A stretch of 64,000 nt of DNA from Thinopyrum elongatum. Taxonomy: Eukaryota; Streptophyta; Magnoliopsida; Poales; Poaceae. Below the pieces are notes generated by a model. It did not search any database and was not told the origin of the DNA. It worked only from the letters and a program-made list of their open reading frames with translations. The DNA is taken from NCBI GenBank assembly GCA_011799875.1, contig CM022297.1, positions 443,287,292-443,351,291 of the forward strand. Reading direction: 5' to 3'. Position numbers and translations under genes: made by a program. Of the stretch, positions 23,774 to 34,826 are shown piece after piece. Positions within the stretch are counted from its first letter, which is position 1; every line of letters starts with the position of its first letter.

Positions 23774-25142
23774 CTATTGCACATCTGTTTGTTCTAAGTA
23801 CACAAGTTTTTGAGCAAGGATTCGATCCTTGGGTTGATTGCTTCCCAATCGATCTCAATCTTAGGTGCTCTACTAGATCAACGTTTCATTTTTTACTATA
23901 AGCTGCATGATTTTGTAGTATTCATATGTGCAAAATCTGTGTGTGACTATTTTCATTTGTATATGATCGATGCATTTTGAATTTCAAATCTAGAGAGACC
24001 AAATTACAACGGGAGAAAGCTTGATGAGAAATAATAGTTTTTTTTACCATGATGAAAATATTTGTATGTTCTTGTTGCTTTTTTATCTTCTTTCCCTTAT
24101 AATTTCTCCCTACTCTCTATCCATTAGATATGATATCTAGTGGCAATCCATGGTGGCACCATCATTGTGTGGGGATCTGTGCGTTGGCTGGAAGGAAATG
24201 AATGATAGGAAAGGAATGGAATGAAAGAAAGTGACCCTAGGGATCTGTGCGACGGTTGGCTACCAGGCGTGTTTGGGTACAATCAGATAAACGGGTTAAC
24301 AGGTCCAGCATGGTTTGTTGGGCTTCTTGTATTTTGCACAGAATCAACCGAATCCACAAACTGTTTGGCTGGACTATCTACATAGAATGGACTGCCTCGG
24401 AATTTGAGCCAATGGATTCAGTTTGTACAGAATTTCCCTTTGGCATTATAATCTGAAATCAACGGTACATGACAAAGATACTGACCCAAAACTCATTTTG
24501 AGTCGACTTGCCTGTAGCCAGTCACTATTTATACCAAACAATTTTACCTGTTAACAGTTTATTCTACAAGTAAATCTTAACTAGTATTTTATTGATCATT
24601 TATCAACATATAATTTTAGCTAGTATTTTTTCTCATTTAACAACTCTTACCATATATAAGTGTGTTTATGCATATAAAAATGCATTGTTTATCGTTATAC
24701 AATTACAATATGTAACATTGTAAATATAGTAGTGTTTTAGTACAATGAATTTGCATTATTTAAAAAAAATTGGTATGGAACATCTGAAAGAATCTTTTGG
24801 TAATATATGATTCGAGTCTAAATGTAAGGGAAAAAAGTCAGAAGCATACACGTTTGTTTCTAGAAAACACAATACAACCACAAACGCACACATACACATA
24901 CTAATTAGTACCACTTTCATGTATACTGTGTTTATGCGTGTCGAGTATTTATAGAAGTTTTGTTTCGGGGTTCTACAATGCTTAAGGCTGGCCGATATAC
25001 TCATTGTGGTTATAGAAATTAATACCCAAGTTAGTTGTACCTAAAAGGATTGATATCTTCTCTTCCCCCACCACTCATTCCTCCTGGTTTTTTAGTCAAC
25101 ATGTTGTCTCCTGTTCTTAGGGCCAAGCCTAGAGTGTTTTTC
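23774..25142. other. AT-rich intergenic sequence
   Basis: No gene recognised. GGGATCTGTGCG occurs twice (about 24173 and 24240), and the segment 24180-24540 may be part of an old DNA element. Nothing firm can be assigned. Confidence 0.4.
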
Positions 25143-25428
25143 ACATAGCAAATACAATTTTAAAAAGTCTGAAACTTTGTGGCTTCATTATGAGCAAATG
25201 TTTTAGGTGCTTGCAAAATTTGGTGGCCAAATGACATTCGAAGAACTCTGTAAAAAAAAAAATTGTGCTCAATCACATGTGCACTGTTTGAGCAGAATTT
25301 GTATTTCGTTTGTATGAAGATCATGTGATGTTATTTGGTCATCAAACTTGGCAAGCACCTACAACATTTGCTCATAATCAATGCCACGAAGTTTCAGTTT
25401 TATTTTATTTTGCTATTTGTTTTAATTT
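25143..25428. mobile_element. Foldback MITE-like inverted repeat
   Basis: Arms of about 100 bp (25143-25246 and 25325-25428) are inverted copies of each other, sharing for example TATGAGCAAATGTT and TAGGTGCTTGC. About 80 bp separates them, including a run of A. There is no coding capacity, and exact ends and target duplication are not clear. Confidence 0.6.
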
Positions 25429-25597
25429 TATTATTCATCATGGGCTGCAATGATCTGGTGTCACTACTTTTTTGGGCCAACAATGCATGCATGCTTCCCG
25501 ATGGACTTGAAATGAGAATATTTATTATTTACGTGAGTACTAGTGTATGTTAAATGTTTCAACGCTCGGGCATTATTCGACTAGTTTGGATTAGATT

Positions 25598-25613
25598 CAC
25601 ATAAAACCAAGGT
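25598..25613 (+). repeat. Target-site duplication of non-LTR element A, left copy
   Basis: CACATAAAACCAAGGT is repeated exactly at 26792-26807. A 16-bp duplication is typical of target-primed reverse transcription by LINE machinery. Confidence 0.85.
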
Positions 25614-26791
25614 TTCCGAAACAGGGTTTTCCCCCACTTTATATTACAAAGCAACCAACACCGATACAACCAACGATAGATGCTGGGGTGGAAGCAGCAC
25701 AATCACGCCCAAAAGGAACGAAAGAGAAAATACAAAACAAACAAATGCCGACAACGGCGGATCAACAAAAACGAAGAAGCCTCGCGACCGCTGCGCCCAC
25801 CGAAGATCTCCCACCAAGGTCCTAGACTCAGAAGCGCCGGTACCAATCAACACCTCTAAGAAGGGACGTGACGATGACAACACTGCTGCCAAGGGTTTTC
25901 CCCGGTACGCGGCAAGGAGAAAGGAAGGGTAGCCCCCGATGCTCTCTAGGAAGGTCCGGCGGCACCCTCAGGCGCCACCACGTCGGAGTCGGCCAGGCCG
26001 ACATGGATTTCTCCCGATCCCAACCTTCACCTCGAGCGCTCCGGAGCTCGCCACCAAACCGTCCACCACCCTACACCAACACGGTCTTGAAGCTTCCCAC
26101 GCCGTCTCACCATGGCACCGCGAAGTGGGGCCTGCACAACGAAGAAGAGGAGCCGGGACTAGGGGCAGCAGCACCGTCGGCACGTAGGAGGGCCCAACCT
26201 CCACCGTCAACGACGGTAACCGACCGGACGCAATAGCAGGAGCATACCAGGCCTGTGGGCCCACAGGCTCGACTGGGCCCTCAGATGCCCGTAAAGCTCC
26301 CGCCTTCGCGCTGCAGAAGGCACATCGTCGGCGTCGCCGCCCCTTGTCCAAGCCGCTCCTCCGTATCGCCGCACAGTAGGCATCATGGCCGCGCCGGGGA
26401 CGGCCCGCTAGGACCCAGATGGGGCCCTAAGGGCCCAGATCTGAGCCGGGGGCGCGCCGCCGGTCACCCAGCACCACCAGTCTGCCCCGCCGCCAAGGGG
26501 AAGCACCACCACCGCGCTCGCCCGCCGGCCACCGCCACCAGGTCGCCGGACCGCCACCGGCCTAGTTTCACCGCCACCGACACCACCCGGGCCAGATTCG
26601 GGGGCGTCCGCCAGAGGCGGCGGCGGCGGCGGGGGGGGGGGGGGGGGGGGGGGGGGTGGGGAGGGAGGGAGGAGGGAGGGAGGGAGAAGGGGAGAGGAGG
26701 CTCGCGCCGCCCCAGCCGCCTCCCGGGGAGACGGTGCTAGGGCGGGGATGACGGGGGCTGTTTTCGCTGGCTGTGGGTCAAAGCGAAGGAC
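25614..26791 (-). mobile_element. Non-LTR retroelement A (GC-rich, non-autonomous)
   Basis: 1178 bp between perfect 16-bp TSDs. On the minus strand its 3' end reads TAATATAAAGTGGGGG followed by AAAACCCTG, resembling the 3' tails of grass LINEs, without a long poly-A. The body is GC-rich and contains a 26-base G homopolymer (26631-26656) followed by GGGAGGGAGG-type sequence. Open frames on both strands are low-complexity and not gene-like. No reverse transcriptase is present, so movement must have been in trans. Confidence 0.75.
26631..26695 (+). repeat. G26 homopolymer and GGGA repeats
   Basis: An uninterrupted run of 26 G at 26631-26656 is followed by G-tracts of three or four separated by single T or A bases. 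It is preceded by a short CGG repeat. The length is likely unstable and sensitive to sequencing error. Confidence 0.8.
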
Positions 26792-26825
26792 CACATAAAA
26801 CCAAGGTACCGAATGTCATTAGCTT

Positions 26826-28297
26826 TTTTTTGGAACGGAGGCTCCAGAGGAGCCCGACTTTGAATTAACAAAGCCATCAACCGGCCAGGAGTACAAGAGC
26901 AGACCACGAACAAAGCAACGGCTAAAGGATACAAGGGAGAAAGAAGAACAACTTACTACGCTACACCTACAACCAGCGAACAGAAAATTAAATTGAAGAG
27001 CAGCTAATTGAGGATAAGCCCACTACACAAAGGCCCTGAAACGACTACGGAAGAAGCCACGAGGATCTGCAGCCGCCAGAATAGGTCGGGCACATGACTG
27101 AAACCAGGAACTGGAGATGACACAACACATGCCTTCTCTAACACCGAAGGGGAACCCTTCCCCTCGCCTAGGCTCGAAGGCGCCGCACCGTCGAAGTGTA
27201 GAGACGCTCACCCGAGAGCTAAAGCATAGGTTGGGCTCAAGTCCGGGCCAGCAATGTAACACAACCAACATCACGCTGGAGCACACACACGCCAGCTGCA
27301 ACGCAGGTGCCGAAGGGTACCGATGGAAGAGGGTAAGCCGCCGGGAGAGTCGCCGAAAGGAAGAAGCTGCCGAGCCACATGGCGAAGATTAGGACCGAGG
27401 GACACATGAACCAGCCGAATCGGCACCTGCGGCGCTGCTGCCGGGAAGGGGAACCCGATCCCCTTCCGCCCAGTCTAGAGGGCGCCGACCCGCAGGGACA
27501 TTGCAAAACACCACCGCAGAGCAACTTGTGGCTGGATCTGGAACCTGCACAGAAGATACGCCACAGACTCCACATACGCCAAGCGCCCATCTGCAACTGC
27601 TACACGCCCCCAAAGCACCAACCTTCCCAAGACGGCGCCTCCAAGGAGGACACGACGCACCAGGCGCCGCCGCCGCCCATCACACGCTGGGATTTGAGCT
27701 TTCGCCCAGGAGGCATGGCCGGGGTGTGGAGAAGAGCCCACGGTGGCGACTCCAACGAGCAGAACGACGCAAAAGGGCGCCGCCGCCGCCGCGTTGGGAA
27801 TACCAACAAGGGTTTCCCCCGGGCTCGTCCAGCACCACCAGCACGGGGAGCACCCCGCCGGCACCGGATCCGGCTACCAGAGGCCCGGAATCAGGCGAAT
27901 CCAGCGAGTGAGAGCAGAGAGAGGGAAAAACCTGTCCTTCAGATCTAGAGCAGAGGAGGGGGAAACCTCGCCGCGCCGCGACCACTGCCCGCCAGGACCT
28001 CGCTGCCCGAGTAGCCGAGGGATCCGGCCCGCACCTCCCGCGCGCGCCGCCAGCCGAAGGACGGCGTCGCCTCATCGACCGGGCCGCCGCCCAGGCTTCC
28101 GAGGTCCAACGCCAGCGAGCGAAGCGACGAAGCCCCGCCGCCACCGTCATCGGCAATCGCCCATGCGAAGCCCGACGACTCCCTCAGGTGACGGCAGGGG
28201 AGGAGGGGTGGAGGGAGAGGCGCCTAGGGAAACCCTAGGGGCCCTCGGGTCGCCCTGGGGAGGACGACGCGAGGGGAGGGGGGGAGGGGGGGGAGGT
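26826..28297 (-). mobile_element. Non-LTR retroelement B (GC-rich, poly-A tail)
   Basis: 1472 bp flanked by the exact 16-bp duplication CGAATGTCATTAGCTT (26810-26825 and 28298-28313). The minus strand ends GGCTCCTCTGGAGCCTCCG, then TTCC and a run of eight A, a 3' tail common in Triticeae LINE-type insertions. The left TSD starts two bases after the right TSD of element A. No reverse transcriptase is visible, and the 136-191 codon frames are by-products of GC-rich sequence. Confidence 0.78.
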
Positions 28298-28313
28298 CGA
28301 ATGTCATTAGCTT

Positions 28314-29299
28314 GTTGACGGTGTTGTCTCCGTGCTGATAATCTGGCCTTGGTTTGTTGGTCTCTGTGCCAATTTCAGTATGTTGTTTCGCCGTATCATA
28401 CAACTAAAACCAACAATGTAAAACAACTTGATCACCTCACAGGAGAATCTTTTGGAACAATATCCTCCATTGTACTGTGAGACATCTAAAACAACTTGAC
28501 TAGCTCCCTCCGCAGCAAAAAATACATGAGACTTCGGACACCACATGACACGGAGTGAGGTTTCATGACAATGTAGCAGTGAGCACTTGCGTTGGACTTC
28601 AAAGCACAAGATGCATAGTTTTCCAAATCTGTTGAGCATGGATAACGAATTGGGGTCACTATTAGATTTGGACCATGCTTGCCTATACAACGCACGGCCG
28701 TACTGTTAGCACCTCAGAGAACATATACTTCTGCTGATACATAACATCGCATCATTGAGCAGGATCAACATGAAGATCGAGGTAAACTATACCCAATATG
28801 TTCGACTCTCTTCTCTTTTTTTCCCGCAAAAATAAAATACACTGGACTTTCTCTGTCCAAGGGGTACTTGATGTCTTGGCAAGTATGGGAGTGATCTTTA
28901 CAGAGGGAGTAACTCACAGGAGTTCAATTCGATTATAGGAAGCAGGATTCCGGGCCTGAATTTTTCGTTCATTGCATATCGACCTCTTTTTTTTTAGGTT
29001 AAATTACAAGAGGACATTGGGTCACATGCATTACAATTATACTGAACATGTTCAGTGATATGCGCTGGAGTGAAGTTCAGCCAAACTCCAGTCGTACCCT
29101 GCACTCGCGCACATGAAGGTAATAATAGACAGATGAATGCTTCAATCAATAGGTAGATACAAGAAGAACACAAGAGCGGTGACATTCTAGCCATTGGTTT
29201 AGCAACTCGCACATGATTCAAACAACAATCTGTTTCATCAGTTGAACCAATAGGCAGCAGGTCATGTACTTTCCCGATGACTACCCGGCAAAAGTTGCA
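28314..29299. other. Unassigned intergenic sequence
   Basis: Contains a minus-strand frame of 127 codons (28307-28690) with a Cys-rich stretch but no motif I recognise. A T9 tract at about 28987-28995 could be the poly-A of another minus-strand insertion. No gene is called. Confidence 0.35.
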
Positions 29300-29635
29300 G
29301 CCTGAACCATCGGTACCTCGGCAGGACGAGCAGAGGGGATGGGGTGAAGCTAGGGCCACAGGAGGAAGAGCTTTTGTAGCGGCAGATGCATGGGTGAAAA
29401 CCTTGGAAGGAGATTATTAGGCTATATACAAAATACCAAAAATACAGTAGACCAGGTTCAGACTTGCTCGCTTCACCTGATGATTCAGGTGTAAAGATGG
29501 TGCGACCCAAGTTGTCACAGAGCTTTTCATCACTACGCTGGTCTTTTTTCAGCGTGGGGTGAGAGAGGCTCTAACTCACGACCTCGGCTATGAGACCTAT
29601 AAGCGCTAGCCAACTGTGCCACCATCCCACTTGTT
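29300..29635 (-). repeat. tRNA-Met-headed repeat unit, copy 1
   Basis: Aligns with 30646-30963 through a tRNA-like head plus about 240 bp of 3' flank. Shared stretches include GACCCAAGTTGT, AGGAGATTA, TGATGATTCAG and CAGGTTCAGA. The homology starts about 7 bases before the tRNA 5' end. It could be a local duplication or a tRNA-derived SINE. Confidence 0.6.
29555..29628 (-). pseudogene. tRNA-Met pseudogene
   Basis: Matches the tRNA at 30864-30956 but has lost about 21 bases covering the intron and the 3' half of the anticodon arm. It has an A-C mismatch in the acceptor stem and a changed T loop (TTAGAGC instead of TTCGAGC). It cannot fold as a tRNA. Confidence 0.75.
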
Positions 29636-29916
29636 GTGTTGGGAGCAGTAGGCAGGAAAATTGGCATTGCAGGAGATTCAGGAGCCTCAAGTGCGGATGT
29701 TGGTCTCAGGACCCATCTGCTCATGTCCTGGTCTTCAGTGGAGAGGGATAGCGAAGGCTCAGCTCTCCCCAATCCTGCTTGGTTCCCTCAGCAGCCGCTG
29801 GATGTGATTCAGAGAGCACCCATCTTCTCCAGCATGTAACAAGAGGCGCCTGTTCTTGATTGAGTTTAAATAAAAGCAGAGACCAAATCTGTTTCAAAGA
29901 CAACCAAGTGGCACAA

Positions 29917-30634
29917 TTAAAAACCAAAGGACAGCTGCAACAGCAGTGTTGAAAACATCAAGCTTTTGCCAGCTGTCCAATATGATGAGATAGAGGCAAA
30001 GGAAAGGTCAAAATGCATCTCAAAGAATGATCTAATTTCAGCCCAAACCATTTGAGCCACTATGCAATCAAGAAAATAGATGCTGCACCCTGTATTGTTC
30101 AGAACAGAAACATAGTAGTTTAGAGGCTTGTTCATATTTCTTTTCTGCAAATTGTCTATAGTCATAATCTTACTGTAAGAGGCAAGCCACAGTATCGCAA
30201 TCTGGCTGCCTGCACGATGATCATGCCGCGCAGATGAGTTTAATTTTTCACTGTTAAAGCTGGCTTCAGGTGCCTTTTTCTCTGTACATGTCCAGAAAAC
30301 AAAGCATGAGCTTCAGATGTTAATCCCAACCAAATAGTGCAGCGGAATTAATCCCGAAGCATGTTTTTATTCTCTTCTCTTTCTTGGCAAGTTAGGAAAT
30401 AGATGCGTCTCTCAGCAACCGAACAATAATTTCATCATAGTGGATTCTTAAAGATGAACTCAAAAAGTGCCCAGACTGTTCCAACTTCCAAGCTACTGTA
30501 CCATGCATCCATCCATCCAAGTGCTTCATACTAATTCCCAGATAATTAAAATCGAGAACCCGAAGCTGGTAGTTCAAGAAGACCTCTGTGGCATGATCAA
30601 GATATTTTAGGCAATGTAGCATGTGAAATTCCAA
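29917..30634 (-). pseudogene. Decayed LINE ORF2 C-terminal fragment (zf-RVT region)
   Basis: Minus-strand frames at 30392-30634 and 29917-30165 together resemble the end of plant LINE ORF2. The stretch WKLEQSGHFLSSSLRIHY is the usual spacer before the zinc-binding domain. IDNLQKRN, then CIVAQMVWAEIRSFFE, matches the reverse-transcriptase zinc-binding region (TKDNLLKRNW..C..VW type). Expected Cys residues are partly lost, and frames are broken between 30165 and 30392. No upstream RT is seen. Confidence 0.6.
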
Positions 30635-30645
30635 TCTTTGTGAGA

Positions 30646-30963
30646 CCTGAACATCGGTGCTTGGGCAGGAGGAGCAGGGAGTGAGAGAGAGAGGAAGGCG
30701 CAGCAGTGAAGGAGATTACTTATTGTGCAGAACCAAAAATTAAAAAGGATGAGAACAGGTTCAGAGTTGCTCAAGAGTCAATCTGATGATTCAGATGTAC
30801 ATGTGGCGACCCAAGTTGTACACTGAGCGTTTCATCACAACCACGGTCTTCCTTTTTTAATGGTGGGGTGAGAGAGGCTCGAACTCTCGACCTCACGATC
30901 ACTCGCTTTGCTTTCAGCTATGAGACCTACGCGCTCGCCAACTGCGCCACCACCCCACTTGTT
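30646..30963 (-). repeat. tRNA-Met-headed repeat unit, copy 2
   Basis: Partner of 29300-29635. The tRNA head here is nearly intact. The duplicated unit continues about 215 bp past the tRNA 3' end without a run of T on the transcribed strand, so there is no obvious immediate polymerase III terminator. Confidence 0.6.
30864..30956 (-). tRNA. Elongator tRNA-Met (CAT), intron-containing, possibly degenerate
   Basis: On the minus strand GGGGTGGTGGCGCAGTTGG opens the tRNA and CTCTCTCACCCCA closes it, with a 7-bp acceptor stem and a GAGAG-TTCGAGC-CTCTC T arm. The anticodon CAT is at 30922-30920. The extra bases after the anticodon (about 19) fit the intron typical of plant elongator tRNA-Met genes. 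The A box (TGGCGCAGTTGG) and B box (GTTCGAGCC) promoters are intact. One fault is a G-G mismatch in the anticodon stem (positions 29 and 41), where C is expected at 41. No T-run terminator follows closely. It may be a weak gene or a recent pseudogene. Confidence 0.75.
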
Positions 30964-32639
30964 GGATTACAACCGAAACAACAGCACTTGTTAGAGACGG
31001 GACCATTGCAAATCATGGATGGTACGACTAGCAATATATAGTTTTAAGGCCTGTTCGTTCCTCAATATACTGCCAACCTGCATGTATTCAGTGCTACATG
31101 GCGAAAATTTGATGGATTCCTGTATCTTGCCTATTTCCATTCATTTAAGCTCCCTAACAGCCGGATAAGTATATTTTTCGTCCCTCAACTATATTCAAAG
31201 TATAGAAATGGTCCCTCAACTTTAAAACCAGTAAAACGTAGTCCCTCAACTTCTCAAACCGGATAAGTTTAATCCCTGATACCGCTTTAGGTGGTTTTAC
31301 TGATGACATGGCATGGTTTTGACTGTTTCGGATGGTTTTGTTAATACCGCACAGTCCACCGTCTGCTGCAGCATGCACATGGCCGCGTGATAGGTCGGCG
31401 ACGTGCTTCTCCTGCTGCGCCACCAAGGTGACTTGGCGTTGCTCGGCTCCCTGCTGCCTTCGACGCCGACGAAGGTGCCAACTCCGTATGGGCTGCCACC
31501 CTTGAGTCCTTGACCACGTCCATGGCGAAAATGCCAGCACCATGCATGCACTCTACCTGCGAACAACATGTCGTGGTGCGTCACGTGCGTCCCGGCCATG
31601 AGAGTCGTGGTCTCCTAGCCTAGTTACCACCCTATGTGCCCGTAACACATGCATTTCGTCAAATAATTCACATGATCTACATGCTGTCTCCAATGACAAC
31701 GGGCGGCTGGTAGCCATGCCAGGGTGATTGTACTGCTGTAGATGGGCGAGCATGCTGGGGCGGATGACCGGAAGCCGACACGGGCACAGCTGCATGTGCA
31801 TGACGCCAGCTCGCTCGCCTTCTTGTCAAAGTCTTCGGCATCCCTGCATGGATGGAGAGCATCGGCATCATGGACCACCACCGCACCTTAGGCGACGGCG
31901 CAGTCAGCGTGCACTTTAGCTATACGTCAGCCGACTGAATTTTTAATTTTCGGTCAGTCGATTCTGTGACCGTTGATTGAAGTGCTTTGTGATACAGTGT
32001 GAGAGCTCACAGCGGAGTTGACTGACCCTATACTTTCTTCAGTCGATTTCCCGTTTCATTTCTCAGTGCACGCCGTAGTCTTCATATGCATGCATGCATG
32101 TCTCCGGGGTTGACGACTCTTGCAGCGCACATGCATGGATCGAATGCATGCCACTTTTAGAGTGTGTGTAGTGTGTGTCCGTGCTTTTCTCCTTGTTTTT
32201 TCTTCTGTTTTGATGCACATTTTTGCTTTTGCTTTTTTCTTTTTCCTTTTTGGCTGAGTTTTCTTTTTTTACTTTATGTGTATTGTGTGTGTGTGTAAAT
32301 GTATACATGTAAGTACTATGTATGTAAATTATACTAGAGTGTCAAATTTTTCACTATTATATGTATTTTCTTACATGTTATAAGCCAATCCTCTTATCCA
32401 TTTGTGTTGTTTTTATGTAGTAGTTCTCTTTTGTTTTTGTTTTCCTTTATTAGTGGTTATTTTTTCTTTTGTAAGTATTTTTGGATGTTGAGTGAGTGTA
32501 AATACACAATACACACAAATACTATTCAATACGCGCAAAAGTTACACTATTATATGCTTGCTGCATACTACATAAGTGCAATTTTAGTAGAAAGTTGTGT
32601 GCAAGAGTTTAAACTTTTTTCATTATCCTTATTCTTAAA

Positions 32640-33730
32640 GAGTAATACCAATGACACTAATTCATTGTTGTTCATAAAACTTCAATATTTTGATTTTGTT
32701 TTAGTTATTATTTTATTTTATTTCTTTTTAAAAGTAATACTAATACCACTAATTCATTCATTCTTGTGAAATTCTATTTTGTGAAAATTCCAGTATCGTA
32801 TGCTTATTCTTGCACATTATAGAAAAGCATAACTTTTGTGTATATTGTGCAATTTTTGACATTGTTAGAATTTTATATTTCTTTCTTCGTAGATGGTAAT
32901 ATCAATGCTGCTAATTCATTCTTTCTTAGAAAACATTATTATTTATATTTTTTTTTCATTTTCTTTCTTCTGAAAGGGTAATACCAATGCCACCAATTCA
33001 TTCTTACTTAGAAAACTTTATTATTAATTTTTTTAGTTTTTAATTCATTTTCTTTCTTTTTAAACGTAATATCAATGCCACCAATTCATTCTTTCTTAGA
33101 AACTTCATTATTTTGATTTTTTTTATATTTCATTTCCTTTCTTGTTAAAGGGTAATATCAATGCCACCAATTCATTCCTTCTTAGGAAACTTCCTTTTCT
33201 GAAAAAATCATCCATTATATGCTTCTTCTTGCATATTATAAAATAGCGCAATTTTTGTGTAAATTCGGTGCAAATTTTGTCATTGTTTGTTTTAATTTTT
33301 TATTTTATTTCTTATTAAAGGTAATACCAATGCCACTAATTCATTCTTCCCTAGAAAACTTCATATTTTTGGTTTTTTTTATTCTTTTAGTATTAGTATG
33401 GGGGGAAGAAGAAGGCGGTTGGGCCTTTGGATCTTGCTCAGATGGTCGAGAGTGGTGGAGTCGATTTGATTGAGCGCCCACAAAAAATTAGGCGCCTATC
33501 AAATAATAGCCCCCATAACTTGGATATATATTTACTCTATTTTTATGCAATGTGTGTGTGCGATTTATACCGCTGTCTGAAAATTGCACCATTGTATGCT
33601 TATTTTTGTATATAATGAAACAATGCAATTTTCTATGCCAATCTTGTGTATTTTTTGGTCATTGTTTGTTTTATGTGTTTTTACATTTTCTTTCTTCTTT
33701 TAGGTAATAGCTATGTCCTTAATTTATTCT
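32640..33730 (+). repeat. Degenerate tandem repeats, about 85-90 bp unit
   Basis: A unit containing GGTAATACCAATGCCACCAATTCATTC with variants recurs near 32650, 32743, 32904, 32986, 33074, 33160, 33329 and 33711. The spacings are about 90, 160, 82, 88, 86, 169 and 380 bp. The longer gaps hold a second block with TATGCTTATTCTTGCA-like text. It is T-rich on the plus strand and noncoding. Confidence 0.65.
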
Positions 33731-33837
33731 TTCTTAGAAAAAAATCTTTTTAGTTTTTAGTTTTGTATTAGCTTTGTTTTTTGTTTTTTTAATGATTATC
33801 GTCAACTGGGTGCAATCTCAACTGGAAGTATGTACTA

Positions 33838-33992
33838 CTCGCTCCGTTCCTAAATATAAGTCTTTTTAGAAATTTCAATAAAGACTACATACGAATGTAT
33901 GACATATTTTAGAGTGTAGATTCACTCATTTTGCTTCGTATATAGTCCGCTTTAGAATTTCTAACAAGACTTATATTAAGGAACGGAGGGAG
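33838..33992. mobile_element. Stowaway (Tc1/Mariner) MITE
   Basis: 155 bp with the TIR CTCCCTCCGTTCCTTAATATAAG at the right, inverted, and CTCGCTCCGTTCCTAAATATAAG at the left. It is flanked by the dinucleotide duplication TA (33836-33837 and 33993-33994). These are the hallmark termini of the abundant Triticeae Stowaway families. Confidence 0.92.
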
Positions 33993-34202
33993 TAGCAACC
34001 TTCCTATACGTACGTCTTATCTCATACCATGCAGCAATCAGCTAGATATAATCATGTCTCTCATCTTATACACGCGTAGTACAACTCGTCATAGCATAAC
34101 TTGCTTATGAAACAGTGTGATATTAAAGAATTCAGCTGCCGGCGATCCACCATTAGCACGCGGTAGTACTTGAACGCAACTTTACTACTCTATTTAGTTG
34201 GT

Positions 34203-34826
34203 TTTTTTTAAGAAAGGCCACGTGCATTCCAGATCAAAGCCAGCTCATACAAACACGCACGCACACCACTGGATACTTCCAGGACAGCTGTCCCAGCACT
34301 ATTGCACAAACACCCACAGAGAAAAGAAAATAACAACGAAGTCCTGCTGGGTCCTTGTAGCACAGAGCGTCGTCTTCAACCACAGCCACACCTTCACCGT
34401 GCACCTGCTCCTCTTCTCCGCCACGGGAACGGAAGGAGTACGAACGCAGCGCGTCCAACCTGCATACGCCATCGCCAGCTATGGCTTTGAGAGCCGCATA
34501 AGTGCCCATCCCGAAGGACGGGAAGCTAAAATCCGGTTCCGGAACATCGGCCGGGACTCCGTCCCAGGCACCGCAGGTCCAGCCTTCACCACCACCACTG
34601 GGAGAGAGGGAGGAGAGAGGGCTCAGATGGACCGCAGGTCGAGGAAGAAGACTCCTGTACAACCTCCCAAACTCCGCAGCGGCGTCGGAGCAGACGCCAC
34701 CACAACGGCGGAGCAGGAAGACAAAATCCGACGCGAGGACGCCGCCGCCGCTGCACCGTCCTCGAACGGAAACCCGAGCTCCCAGATCCATCGCCGGCCA
34801 AGGAGAAGAACACCTGGCCGGGAATA
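34203..34826 (-). mobile_element. Non-LTR retroelement C (GC-rich, 624 bp)
   Basis: Flanked by the exact 16-bp duplication ACTCTATTTAGTTGGT (34187-34202 and 34827-34842). The minus strand ends in a run of A, seen as T7 at 34203-34209. The body is GC-rich and contains no recognisable domain. The 209-codon plus-strand frame runs antisense to the element and is not considered a gene. Confidence 0.75.

Noticed and set aside
27379..28318. Several 130-190 codon frames in element B
   Set aside because: Overlapping frames on both strands inside a non-LTR insertion bounded by a 16-bp duplication.
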